Below are positions 1 through 5,775 of a DNA stretch of 7,872 nt, piece by piece; the first letter of the stretch is position 1; the number at the start of each line of letters is the position of its first letter. The notes under the pieces are model-generated. The model was given only the letters and a program-made list of their open reading frames with translations. It made no database searches and had not been told where the DNA came from. The DNA comes from an uncultured Selenomonas sp. (GTDB taxonomy: Bacteria; Bacillota; Negativicutes; Selenomonadales; Selenomonadaceae): contig CALGGN010000023.1 in NCBI GenBank assembly GCA_937915915.1, positions 1-7,872 on the forward strand. Direction: 5' to 3'. The position numbers and the translations under genes are program-made.

Positions 1-20
1 TAATGAAAAGTTTGCTGTTT

Positions 21-49
21 TTGCTTGATTTGTGGGAAATATGAATAAT
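21..49 (+). promoter_or_regulatory. Possible sigma-70 type promoter of the WYL operon
   Basis: TTGCTT (21-26) and AATAAT (44-49) are separated by 17 bases, the ideal spacing for a housekeeping promoter, and lie about 40 bases before the first gene. Neither hexamer is perfect (TTGACA/TATAAT consensus). The surrounding 1-85 stretch is AT-rich and holds no gene. I see no clear inverted repeat that would mark an operator for the WYL regulator. This is a by-eye match, so confidence is low. Confidence 0.35.
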
Positions 50-85
50 TCAGGTTTAATATTATAGTGGAACTGGTGGTTAATC

Positions 86-1102
86 ATGTACGGCAGCGAC
101 CGAAAGAAAATTCTCATTCTCCTCATATTGGAAGTCCTACAGAAAAATTCCGACCCCGACCACCATTTGACCCAACAGGAAATCCTCCGAATCCTAAAAA
201 ACGAGTATGGCATCACTTGCGACAGACGCTCGGTTAAGGCCAATGTGTTGGATTTGGTGGACATGGGTTACGACATCAACATGGATGACGGCTATTACTT
301 TGCCAGCCGGGATTTCGAGAACGCAGAACTTCGTATGCTCATCGACAGCGTCCTCTTTTCCCGCCACATCTCTTTGAAGCAGGGAAAGCGGCTGATTGAG
401 AAACTCAAAGCGCAGGGGAGCAAATTCTTTCAGGCAAAGGTTTCTCATGTGAGAGCCTTGCCCGATCTTAACCACACCGACAACAAGCACATCATGATTG
501 TTGTCGATACGCTCAATGATGCCATCGAGGAAAAGAAGAAAGTGGAGTTCGCCTACAATTCCTACGGCACGGATTTCAAACTCCACCCAAGGGCGCATAG
601 CCCATATTTGGTAAGCCCCTATCAGATGGTGGCGAGCAACGGCAGGTATTATCTTTTGGCTAATAGTGACAGATACCCCGATATTACCCATTTTCGGATT
701 GACCGCATCACCGACATAAAGATGACGGATATTCCTATAAAGCCGATTACGGAAATCAAAGGAATGGAGCATGGTTTCAATCTCCCAAGGCACATGGCAG
801 AACACACATATATGTTCTGCGGGGAAAGCGTCTCCGTTCAGCTAAAAGCACCAACATTTATGATGAACGACCTTATAGACTGGTTCGGCAGGGATTTTAG
901 GATTATCCGAAAATCCGATGACGAGATTGTGGTAAGCGTAAAATGCAATTATAACGCTATGTTTTATTGGGCGTTGCAATACGGAGCTTATGCGGAAGTC
1001 TTGTCGCCGCCTGAACTGCGGAAGGAATTAGCCGATACGATACACGGCATGAACGAAAGATACAGTCGGCAGATTGGAGGAAATGAGCATGAAATTAAGT
1101 GA
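86..1102 (+). CDS. WYL-domain transcriptional regulator
   Basis: This is a 338-residue cytoplasmic DNA-binding regulator of the WYL family (YafY/PafC-like). Residues about 1-75 look like a winged helix-turn-helix: LTQQEILRIL, then CDRRSVKANVLDLVDMGYDI and a wing at DDGYYFASR. The WYL core spans about 134-215: SPYQMVASNGRYYLLA (172-192, with YYL in place of the eponymous WYL at 188-190) and THFRIDRITDI (201-211), whose arginines match the family's ligand-binding set. Residues about 240-325 fit the C-terminal WCX extension. Known WYL proteins sense nucleic acid or nucleotide signals and control DNA-damage or phage-defence genes. It comes first in the operon and overlaps the next gene by 14 bases, so it probably controls the genes behind it. 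The ATG has a modest GGTGG site at 75-79. The family call is secure; the ligand is unknown. Confidence 0.9.
   Translation: MYGSDRKKILILLILEVLQKNSDPDHHLTQQEILRILKNEYGITCDRRSVKANVLDLVDMGYDINMDDGYYFASRDFENAELRMLIDSVLFSRHISLKQGKRLIEKLKAQGSKFFQAKVSHVRALPDLNHTDNKHIMIVVDTLNDAIEEKKKVEFAYNSYGTDFKLHPRAHSPYLVSPYQMVASNGRYYLLANSDRYPDITHFRIDRITDIKMTDIPIKPITEIKGMEHGFNLPRHMAEHTYMFCGESVSVQLKAPTFMMNDLIDWFGRDFRIIRKSDDEIVVSVKCNYNAMFYWALQYGAYAEVLSPPELRKELADTIHGMNERYSRQIGGNEHEIK
1076..1080 (+). promoter_or_regulatory. Ribosome binding site choosing the start of the second gene
   Basis: GGAGG lies inside the end of the WYL gene, 8 bases before the ATG at 1089. The reading frame is also open from a TTG at 1074 and an ATG at 1083, but those sit on or only 2 bases after this site, so 1089 is the best start. 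Confidence 0.75.
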
Positions 1103-2030
1103 AATCCGTAAAGGATTGCAATGTGAAAATAGGGAAGGCGTACTGAAAGGCATGAACCGAGATGCCGTTGAAATTCTTAGCAGCTTGGGGCTTTTCCAAA
1201 ATACCGACATCAGCCCCATGCGGACCATTGACAATATCCTCAGTCAAAAGGGTGCTGTCATGTGCGGCGATGATTGGGGTACGCTACCCTATAACACGTA
1301 CCCCTTTGGCACGCCCGGCACACTTCAGCCTCGCTTACTCACGATATGCAGGGGGAAAGAAAAACTTGGTCATTTTTTAGAAGAAGTTTTGGCAAAAAGC
1401 TGGAAAATGCAGCGTAAGTACCCCCATGAAGAAAAAACTGTCATCATATTGACCGACAAATGGGATAACGCCACATTCAAAAAGCATGAAAAGATTTTTC
1501 TGAAATACGCCGTGCAAAACGAAATACGCTATATTATTCTTCTCATCACGGACTATGGCATTACCGAAATTCCCTTCCTCCCCAAAAATCCGGCAACCTT
1601 ACGAGCCATACAATTTGAAGATATTGAAAACGATGAAGTTGTCGATGATATGACAAGGCTGCTTGACGGTAGACCTATTGAATTTTCTATCACGGAATAT
1701 GCTCCTCAAAATGATGAGATGGTTAATTTCAAATTTTACTTGGAGGATATGAGGTGGGTGCGGACCGATAAACAGGGAATAGCGGAAGGCAATATTCAGC
1801 CCGATTATCTTCAGCAGTTTATCGAGGATATCAAGTGGATTACCGATATGCGAAAGAAAGTTGTCGCTCCTAAATCCAAAACGGTGGATGCTCCGATTTG
1901 CAGATTAAAAATTGCCGAGAAAACTGCTGAATGGGTCAAAGGAGCTATGTACAACGAAGATGACCATCGTTTTAGCGAATTGGAGCAGTCAGTTTGGGGA
2001 TTTATCGGCACTTGTGAAAAACAAGCCTAA
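1089..2030 (+). CDS. Conserved-looking hypothetical protein, 313 aa
   Basis: I do not recognise this protein. It has no signal peptide or membrane segment, so it is probably cytoplasmic. Residues 1-80 are helical and then glycine/proline/tyrosine-rich (DDWGTLPYNTYPFGTPGT, 61-78). Residues about 116-160 alternate strand, helix and strand (TVIILTDKW, then a lysine-rich helix, then RYIILLITDYG), which looks Rossmann-like, although no nucleotide-binding motif is evident. The second half is acidic and ends in a helical, tryptophan-containing stretch (KTAEWVKGAMY, SVWGFIGT). Its 5' end overlaps the WYL regulator by 14 bases, which suggests translational coupling and a shared mRNA. Codon use resembles the other genes up to 4738. 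The gene call is firm; the function is unknown. Confidence 0.8.
   Translation: MKLSEIRKGLQCENREGVLKGMNRDAVEILSSLGLFQNTDISPMRTIDNILSQKGAVMCGDDWGTLPYNTYPFGTPGTLQPRLLTICRGKEKLGHFLEEVLAKSWKMQRKYPHEEKTVIILTDKWDNATFKKHEKIFLKYAVQNEIRYIILLITDYGITEIPFLPKNPATLRAIQFEDIENDEVVDDMTRLLDGRPIEFSITEYAPQNDEMVNFKFYLEDMRWVRTDKQGIAEGNIQPDYLQQFIEDIKWITDMRKKVVAPKSKTVDAPICRLKIAEKTAEWVKGAMYNEDDHRFSELEQSVWGFIGTCEKQA
1276..1304 (+). repeat. Perfect 8-bp inverted repeat inside the second gene
   Basis: GGGGTACG (1276-1283) and CGTACCCC (1297-1304) are exact reverse complements around a 13-base loop, so the mRNA can form a GC-rich hairpin early in the gene. No U-run follows, so it is not a terminator. It may be a chance product of coding sequence. 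Confidence 0.4.
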
Positions 2031-2051
2031 ATTATGCTCCAACACAAATAT

Positions 2052-2059
2052 GGAGGTGA
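2052..2059 (+). promoter_or_regulatory. Strong ribosome binding site for the 278-aa gene
   Basis: GGAGGTGA is a near-perfect match to the 16S rRNA tail, with its GGAGG core 7 bases before the ATG at 2064. It rules against the upstream in-frame ATG at 2034, which lies 3 bases after the previous stop and has no such site. Confidence 0.85.
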
Positions 2060-2063
2060 TAAG

Positions 2064-2900
2064 ATGGACATTCTAAACTTCATAAATTCCAAGGACATCA
2101 GGGAATATTTACAAGGTATCAACTACAAGTGCGATTCCATGCAAGCGGCATGGCTCGTCTATCAGAGCGCAAACAAGACGATGGAGGAAAAGCACGCCGC
2201 CTACCATTGGATAATTGAGAATATGCCCGATTGCTCCATGCCGGAGCGGCGATTCGCCATCCACAGGGATAGCCTCCATGCTTTTTTGCAGGAGCATATT
2301 AACTTCTGTGAGACGCACAAGCATGAAATTGACAAAGACTCGTTTTGGGGAAATTTATCCGATGACGAGCAAGATTTGTATCGCGACGCTTTTGAGAGCC
2401 GCTGGTTTTGTTTTCCCACCCCGTTCAAGAAGGGAGATTTGGTGCATCGGTTTTGGGAAAATCCGCATCGGCACAGGTTTTGCGGCGGTGTGTTCGTTCT
2501 GAATGGCATCACCAATACCGAGGAGGATATCAAGCGATGCGTCCGAGCCGATGAATCCGATATGAATGCCTACGGTTGGTATCAGACGCCGGATGGGCAG
2601 ATATACCACGAGGTCATGCACAATTACATGGATTTGGTGAAATTTACGGGCGAATTGTATGGACAGGAGAGAATCCTCATTGCACTCAGCAACTTTCTCC
2701 AAGATAAGATAGGGGTTGAGTTGTTGTTGCAGGCTCAGCGCACCTTAATGATGCGCGATTATGGGGAAGATGATGACCCCAACTGGTATACCGATGAAGG
2801 ATTGGAGCTTGCGGGACTTGCAAACATTCCCAAACTGACCAAGGCGCAAAAACGAGCCAACCGTCTGCGGAGACGAAGGGTAACGAGGTATTTTTCATAA
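2064..2900 (+). CDS. Hypothetical protein of a Firmicutes family, basic C-terminal tail
   Basis: This is a 278-residue soluble protein. The opening FINSKDIREYLQGINY (6-21), the block EEKHAAYHWIIENMPDC (41-57), FPTPFKKGDLV (117-127), YHEVMHNYMDL (181-191) and NWYTDEGLELAGL (240-252) match what I remember of a widespread but uncharacterised clostridial family; this is recall, not a search. Relatives I recall carry an extra central segment between about residues 90 and 100, so this copy may be a short form. The C-terminus (257-276) is strongly basic (KLTKAQKRANRLRRRR), suggesting contact with nucleic acid or an acidic partner. No catalytic motif is evident, although HEVMH could be misread as a metal-binding site. 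The gene begins 33 bases after the previous stop and fits the same operon. Confidence 0.8.
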   Translation: MDILNFINSKDIREYLQGINYKCDSMQAAWLVYQSANKTMEEKHAAYHWIIENMPDCSMPERRFAIHRDSLHAFLQEHINFCETHKHEIDKDSFWGNLSDDEQDLYRDAFESRWFCFPTPFKKGDLVHRFWENPHRHRFCGGVFVLNGITNTEEDIKRCVRADESDMNAYGWYQTPDGQIYHEVMHNYMDLVKFTGELYGQERILIALSNFLQDKIGVELLLQAQRTLMMRDYGEDDDPNWYTDEGLELAGLANIPKLTKAQKRANRLRRRRVTRYFS

Positions 2901-2915
2901 TGTGGTTGTAGATGC

Positions 2916-2921
2916 GAGGAG
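2916..2921 (+). promoter_or_regulatory. Ribosome binding site deciding the start of the 100-aa gene
   Basis: GAGGAG sits 7 bases before the ATG at 2929. The frame is open from a GTG at 2902, but that codon is 1 base past the previous stop and has no good site, so 2929 is preferred. Confidence 0.75.
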
Positions 2922-2928
2922 TATCGAC

Positions 2929-3231
2929 ATGGAGAATATTTGGGAGCGGGAAGATTTCTGGGATATGGCATACGATTCGGTGCATATTGGCAGGTATGCC
3001 AGCCCGTTCAGGATTATGGATTCTGACGGGAAAATCCTGTTGGCTAAAGACAATGTTCATCATTTGAAGGCTGCTTTTGACGATTATGTGTTTGACAATC
3101 AGAACAGCTTGCATTATCCGTACATTGCGGTGGATACGGCTTGCCATCACGTGATGGTGGTTGAGAAGCAAACCGGACTTAAGGAGTGGCGAGAGTTCTT
3201 TGAACGGTGTGATTTCACTCACGACCACTGA
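2929..3231 (+). CDS. Small hypothetical protein, 100 aa
   Basis: I do not recognise this short protein, which lacks a signal peptide and membrane segments. It begins with an acidic, aromatic helix (ENIWEREDFWDMAYD, 2-16), followed by predicted strands (YASPFRIMDSDGKILLA), a helix (HHLKAAFDDYVFD) and a C-terminal acidic/aromatic end (LKEWREFFERCDF). The compact mixed alpha/beta pattern suggests a single small domain. It lies 28 bases after the 278-residue gene and 66 bases before the next, in the same orientation and with similar base composition. It is probably a real operon member, perhaps a partner or regulator of a neighbour, but nothing in the sequence fixes a role. Confidence 0.7.
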   Translation: MENIWEREDFWDMAYDSVHIGRYASPFRIMDSDGKILLAKDNVHHLKAAFDDYVFDNQNSLHYPYIAVDTACHHVMVVEKQTGLKEWREFFERCDFTHDH

Positions 3232-3281
3232 TTAGCCGAAGTTTGGGCAATTCGTCCTTCCAATTTGCGCGAATGGATAGA

Positions 3282-3289
3282 AAGGTGAT
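3282..3289 (+). promoter_or_regulatory. Ribosome binding site supporting a TTG start at 3298
   Basis: AAGGTGAT ends 8 bases before the TTG at 3298. The overlapping ATG at 3288 is in another frame and would encode only five residues before a stop. The next in-frame ATG, at 3328, has no site of its own. Confidence 0.6.
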
Positions 3290-3297
3290 GCGATATC

Positions 3298-3942
3298 TTG
3301 TATAGCAATCCGACTCATTACAAACTTATGAAGCGGAACAGAGACTCCGCAGAACCTTTGCTAAACATCGAAAGAGGACATAATCCGGGGGCGTATTTTT
3401 GGACTATGCCTGTCCGTGTGCTAAATCTTGATGATGTTACTTGGCATTCTGATAATCAGGATTGCCTTGATGACGTGGAGATTTCCATAGCGGAGGAGAC
3501 GTTTGAGGATTTCCTGTATCCCGTTTTCCTCCGCCACTTTCAAAATGACCTGCCGGAAAATGCAGGTCGCGGCGAAGAATATCTGCCGGAACGGTATCGG
3601 AGCGGCATAGCTTTTGAATGGGTTTTGACCGATAATTTTTATACCTTTGCGCAGATTGAGGCGGTAATTCGGGATATCCAAGAGATTTTAGATTGCCTCA
3701 GAAATGACTATGCCAACGGCAAACTGGATTATATGCGAGATGGATTGCGAAATTTGCCGTATTATCTGCCGGAAAACAGAAAAATTATCGAGAAATTTTC
3801 CACAGATGAAGCCGATGCGATAGCAAAGAAAAACATCAAACATCTGACTGACTTCTACGAAAACTTTACTGCGAATTTGGAGCAGATGATAAACGCGGGA
3901 AAAGAACAGGGATATAAATTGATTTCCGTGTGCGGACCTTAA
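3298..3942 (+). CDS. Hypothetical protein, 214 aa, TTG start
   Basis: I do not recognise this cytoplasmic protein. The N-terminal part (1-60) contains YSNPTHYKLMKRNRDS and a tryptophan-rich stretch (GAYFWTMPVRVLNLDDVTWHSD). The middle (about 65-120) is acidic and aromatic. From about 117 to 205 it is mostly helical (FAQIEAVIRDIQEILDCLRNDY; later KKNIKHLTDFYENFTANLEQM) and may form a coiled-coil or helical-bundle interaction surface. The TTG start is chosen for its well-spaced ribosome binding site; starting at the ATG at 3328 would remove 10 residues. The 66-base gap before it contains no clear promoter or terminator, so it is likely co-transcribed with the genes before it. Function unknown. 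Confidence 0.75.
   Translation: MYSNPTHYKLMKRNRDSAEPLLNIERGHNPGAYFWTMPVRVLNLDDVTWHSDNQDCLDDVEISIAEETFEDFLYPVFLRHFQNDLPENAGRGEEYLPERYRSGIAFEWVLTDNFYTFAQIEAVIRDIQEILDCLRNDYANGKLDYMRDGLRNLPYYLPENRKIIEKFSTDEADAIAKKNIKHLTDFYENFTANLEQMINAGKEQGYKLISVCGP
3547..3568 (+). repeat. Perfect 7-bp inverted repeat inside the 214-aa gene
   Basis: GACCTGC (3547-3553) and GCAGGTC (3562-3568) are exact reverse complements with an 8-base loop and could form an mRNA hairpin within the coding region. No U-run follows. It may be a chance event. Confidence 0.35.
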
Positions 3943-3975
3943 TGATGTAGGATTTTATAGCGTGGTGAATTTTTG

Positions 3976-3983
3976 AAGAGGAG
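3976..3983 (+). promoter_or_regulatory. Ribosome binding site choosing ATG 3992
   Basis: AAGAGGAG lies 8 bases before the ATG at 3992, whereas the in-frame ATG at 3986 is only 2 bases away. The start at 3992 is therefore favoured. Confidence 0.75.
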
Positions 3984-3991
3984 ATATGACA

Positions 3992-4738
3992 ATGGATTAC
4001 ATTGAATCCATAAACGGTTGCCGGAATTTGGACGAACTGTTTTTGCTGTGGAAAAACAAGCCCAAAGGAATCGTAACTGCTAAAAAGGGCGAATTAACGA
4101 TTGACCATAGCAACAGCTACTTTATCGCCGACGGAATTGTAAATCCGAATATTTGGGAAGACACCAGCCACAAGAAAATCCTTTATGTGCTGAAAGAGGC
4201 ATATGGGGAGGATTGGGGCGAAAACACGCTTGCCTCATGGCTTGGCAACTCCCATCCGCGGGTGGGGCTTTGGAGCAGGGTCGCCCGGTGGACATACGGG
4301 TTGCAGCGCACTTCGCTTAACAGCATCCGGCGGTACAAAGAATCCCTTACGGAAGAAGAACATAATGAGGCATTGGAAGCCATAGCCGTGTTGAATCTGA
4401 AAAAGAGCAACGGAAAATCCTGCTCGGATTATGACGAGATTGCTGCTTATGCGAAATTCGACAAAGAGGAAATCCAGAAAGAATTTGAATTGATAGATGC
4501 GGATATAGTTGTCTGCGGTTCAACTTTTAAGACGTTGTGGTATTCCGTGTTCGAGAAGCCGCCCTTGCAAAACGACAGAAATGACAATTGGTATTATTTT
4601 CGTGAGATATGCGGAAGGCAGCGACTTTTTATCGATTATTACCATCCGGCTAACCAATGGCCTGACCTTCTTAATTATTATGGACTAATCGGCATTTATC
4701 AGCAGGCGTTGCTGGAGCAGCATGGGCAACAGGAGTGA
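3992..4738 (+). CDS. Hypothetical protein, possibly uracil-DNA-glycosylase-like
   Basis: This is a 248-residue soluble protein and the last gene of the first block. The order of motifs resembles the uracil-DNA glycosylase superfamily: a strand leading to KILYVLKEAY (62-71), where that fold has its first catalytic loop; LWSRVARWTYGL (93-104); a hydrophobic strand ending AVLNLKKSNGK (132-142); DADIVVCGSTF (169-179), like the family's central strand; and DYYHPANQW (215-223), placed like the histidine-containing second catalytic loop. The classical loop-1 aspartate and the iron-sulphur cysteines of family 4/5 enzymes are not evident (only C10, C144, C175 and C207), so enzymatic activity is uncertain. 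If the call is right it would act on DNA or nucleotides, which suits a WYL-controlled operon. The fold guess is inference from motif layout. Confidence 0.7.
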   Translation: MDYIESINGCRNLDELFLLWKNKPKGIVTAKKGELTIDHSNSYFIADGIVNPNIWEDTSHKKILYVLKEAYGEDWGENTLASWLGNSHPRVGLWSRVARWTYGLQRTSLNSIRRYKESLTEEEHNEALEAIAVLNLKKSNGKSCSDYDEIAAYAKFDKEEIQKEFELIDADIVVCGSTFKTLWYSVFEKPPLQNDRNDNWYYFREICGRQRLFIDYYHPANQWPDLLNYYGLIGIYQQALLEQHGQQE

Positions 4739-4768
4739 TGCGATTATGATTTTAACGACGATGATTAT
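4736..4768. other. Composition boundary between the WYL block and the rib segment
   Basis: Sequence texture changes around here. A hand count gives about 50% G+C for 2221-2520 and about 44% for 5881-6180, and AAAATTTT-type runs become frequent downstream. The boundary coincides with the stop of the UDG-like gene and with the missing start of the next gene, as expected if foreign DNA joined older chromosome here. No direct repeat or recombinase gene is visible, and the exact joint cannot be fixed from one sequence. Confidence 0.4.
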
Positions 4769-5164
4769 TTGCACTCAATCAAACTTGGCGGCTTTGAAAA
4801 TTATGTTTTGGCGTCAGATATGTCATTCAAAGATATTTTTAAAATTGACAGCGATGAAGATTTAACGCTGTACGTTTTCTATCACGAATACTGCACGACG
4901 CACTTGAATATAATTGGCGTTAAAAATGGCACGTGGCAAAATTATATCGACAGCAAAAAAATCAGCGAAATTTATTTTGGCGGGAATGACGGCTACAAAA
5001 TGGACGGCAGTATTTTTTACGACAAGCCAATTTGTAGCGGCGATAAAATAACAATTCCATACCGCCGTTGGCACTGGGAAGGAACTTCACAAGTTGAAGG
5101 CGAAATTCGCTTAAAATGGGACAACGCGGCAAAGTGGTTCAGCATTGAGCAAGTTAAATATTGA
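4769..5164 (+). CDS. Unknown protein, probably 5'-damaged; paralogue of the next gene
   Basis: The frame encodes 131 residues from a TTG at 4769, which has no ribosome binding site. The frame stays open upstream to the previous gene's TGA at 4736-4738, and those codons read like protein (DYDFNDDDYLHSIKLGG), so the true N-terminus probably lay further upstream. An ATG at 4746, 10 bases after an AGGAG, is one base out of frame: a single inserted base after it would give M-[D/N]-F-N-D-D-D-Y-L. The protein aligns collinearly with the secreted protein encoded next: IKLGGFENYVL with MKFGEISFTVV, LNIIGVKNGTW with FTLIGKISDGTF, and a shared DK..C.GD.IT motif (85-95). Unlike that paralogue it has no signal peptide. 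It could be a cytosolic form, a frameshifted gene or a truncated remnant. Function unknown. Confidence 0.55.
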   Translation: MHSIKLGGFENYVLASDMSFKDIFKIDSDEDLTLYVFYHEYCTTHLNIIGVKNGTWQNYIDSKKISEIYFGGNDGYKMDGSIFYDKPICSGDKITIPYRRWHWEGTSQVEGEIRLKWDNAAKWFSIEQVKY

Positions 5165-5168
5165 GGTG
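5163..5168 (+). promoter_or_regulatory. Ribosome binding site supporting a GTG start at 5175
   Basis: GAGGTG overlaps the previous gene's TGA stop, with its GAGG core 8 bases before the GTG at 5175. Starting there places a textbook signal peptide at the very N-terminus; the upstream in-frame TTG at 5145 would add ten unlikely residues. Confidence 0.75.
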
Positions 5169-5174
5169 GCGAAA

Positions 5175-5771
5175 GTGAAAAAATTTTTCGGCGTAATTTT
5201 TGCATTGCTACTGATGACAAATTCGGCGTTCGCAATGACTTTTTCAGAACCTATGAAATTTGGCGAAATTTCTTTTACTGTGGTTGAAGGTACAAGAATT
5301 AGCGGGGCTGATAATAATTTCGGCGATTCTTACGGAAAAGGCGTTGCCATTTTTGGACACGACGTAACCGCCATAAAATGTTTTTACGATTATGACGCCG
5401 CGCCGCGTTTTGGCGACGAAAATTTTAATTATTCCGTGAATGTGATTCTTGACACTGAAATTTATGCAATTTTTTCAGATGAGCCGATAATTTTTTATCT
5501 GTTTGTAAATGGCGGCTACGATTTGGAAAGTACAAATTTTACATTGATTGGCAAAATTTCTGACGGTACTTTTATAAAATATTTTGACCTTGCCGAATTT
5601 GACGAAGATTATTATAGCCGTCCTGCCGGTGCTTACCTTGACAAAAATTTTACTTGCGACGGCGACACGATAACTTTTTATTGGAAACAAGGCGAAGAAA
5701 TTATTGGGCGTTGGATTTTTCAATGGCACGCGGGAAAAGAAAATTTTATGCTGAAAGAATTGATGAGGTGA
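5175..5771 (+). CDS. Secreted protein of unknown function, Sec signal peptide
   Basis: This is a 198-residue protein with a clear N-terminal Sec signal: MKKFFGVIFALLLMTNSAFA, with cleavage likely after AFA at residue 20. There is no lipobox cysteine and no other membrane segment, so it is probably periplasmic or released. The mature part is acidic, aromatic and predicted mostly beta-strand (MKFGEISFTVVEGT, VNVILDTEIYAIFSDEPIIF, FTLIGKISDGTFIKYFD), ending in CDGDTITFYWK and WIFQWHAGKENFMLKEL. It is a tandem paralogue of the gene before it. Its TGA lies within the ribosome binding site of ribE, 4 bases before the ribE start, so the two are almost certainly co-transcribed. I do not recognise the family; binding or envelope roles are guesses. 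Confidence 0.8.
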   Translation: MKKFFGVIFALLLMTNSAFAMTFSEPMKFGEISFTVVEGTRISGADNNFGDSYGKGVAIFGHDVTAIKCFYDYDAAPRFGDENFNYSVNVILDTEIYAIFSDEPIIFYLFVNGGYDLESTNFTLIGKISDGTFIKYFDLAEFDEDYYSRPAGAYLDKNFTCDGDTITFYWKQGEEIIGRWIFQWHAGKENFMLKELMR

Positions 5772-5772
5772 T
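5765..5772 (+). promoter_or_regulatory. Ribosome binding site of ribE (TTG start)
   Basis: GAGGTGAT overlaps the stop of the secreted-protein gene and ends 3 bases before the TTG at 5776 (GAGG core at 7 bases). The start is fixed by the protein, because riboflavin synthases begin MFTGII at this point. Confidence 0.85.
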
Positions 5773-5775
5773 AAA

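Noticed and set aside
194..805. Minus-strand open frame of 203 codons
   Set aside because: It is a shadow of the WYL regulator, whose protein family is clear.
2064..2900. HEVMH as a zinc-metalloprotease motif
   Set aside because: The protease motif is HExxH; the spacing here matches superficially (H-E-V-M-H), but no third ligand or hydrophobic helix context supports it and the protein does not otherwise look like a peptidase.
2686..3228. Minus-strand open frame of 180 codons
   Set aside because: It runs antisense across two well-supported plus-strand genes with good ribosome binding sites, and its protein shows no domain or sensible composition.
4746..4768. Programmed -1 frameshift at the TTTTAAC stretch to reach the downstream frame
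   Set aside because: The bases do not form an X XXY YYZ slippery heptamer in the right phase, and no clear stimulatory hairpin follows; a lost base or truncation is simpler.
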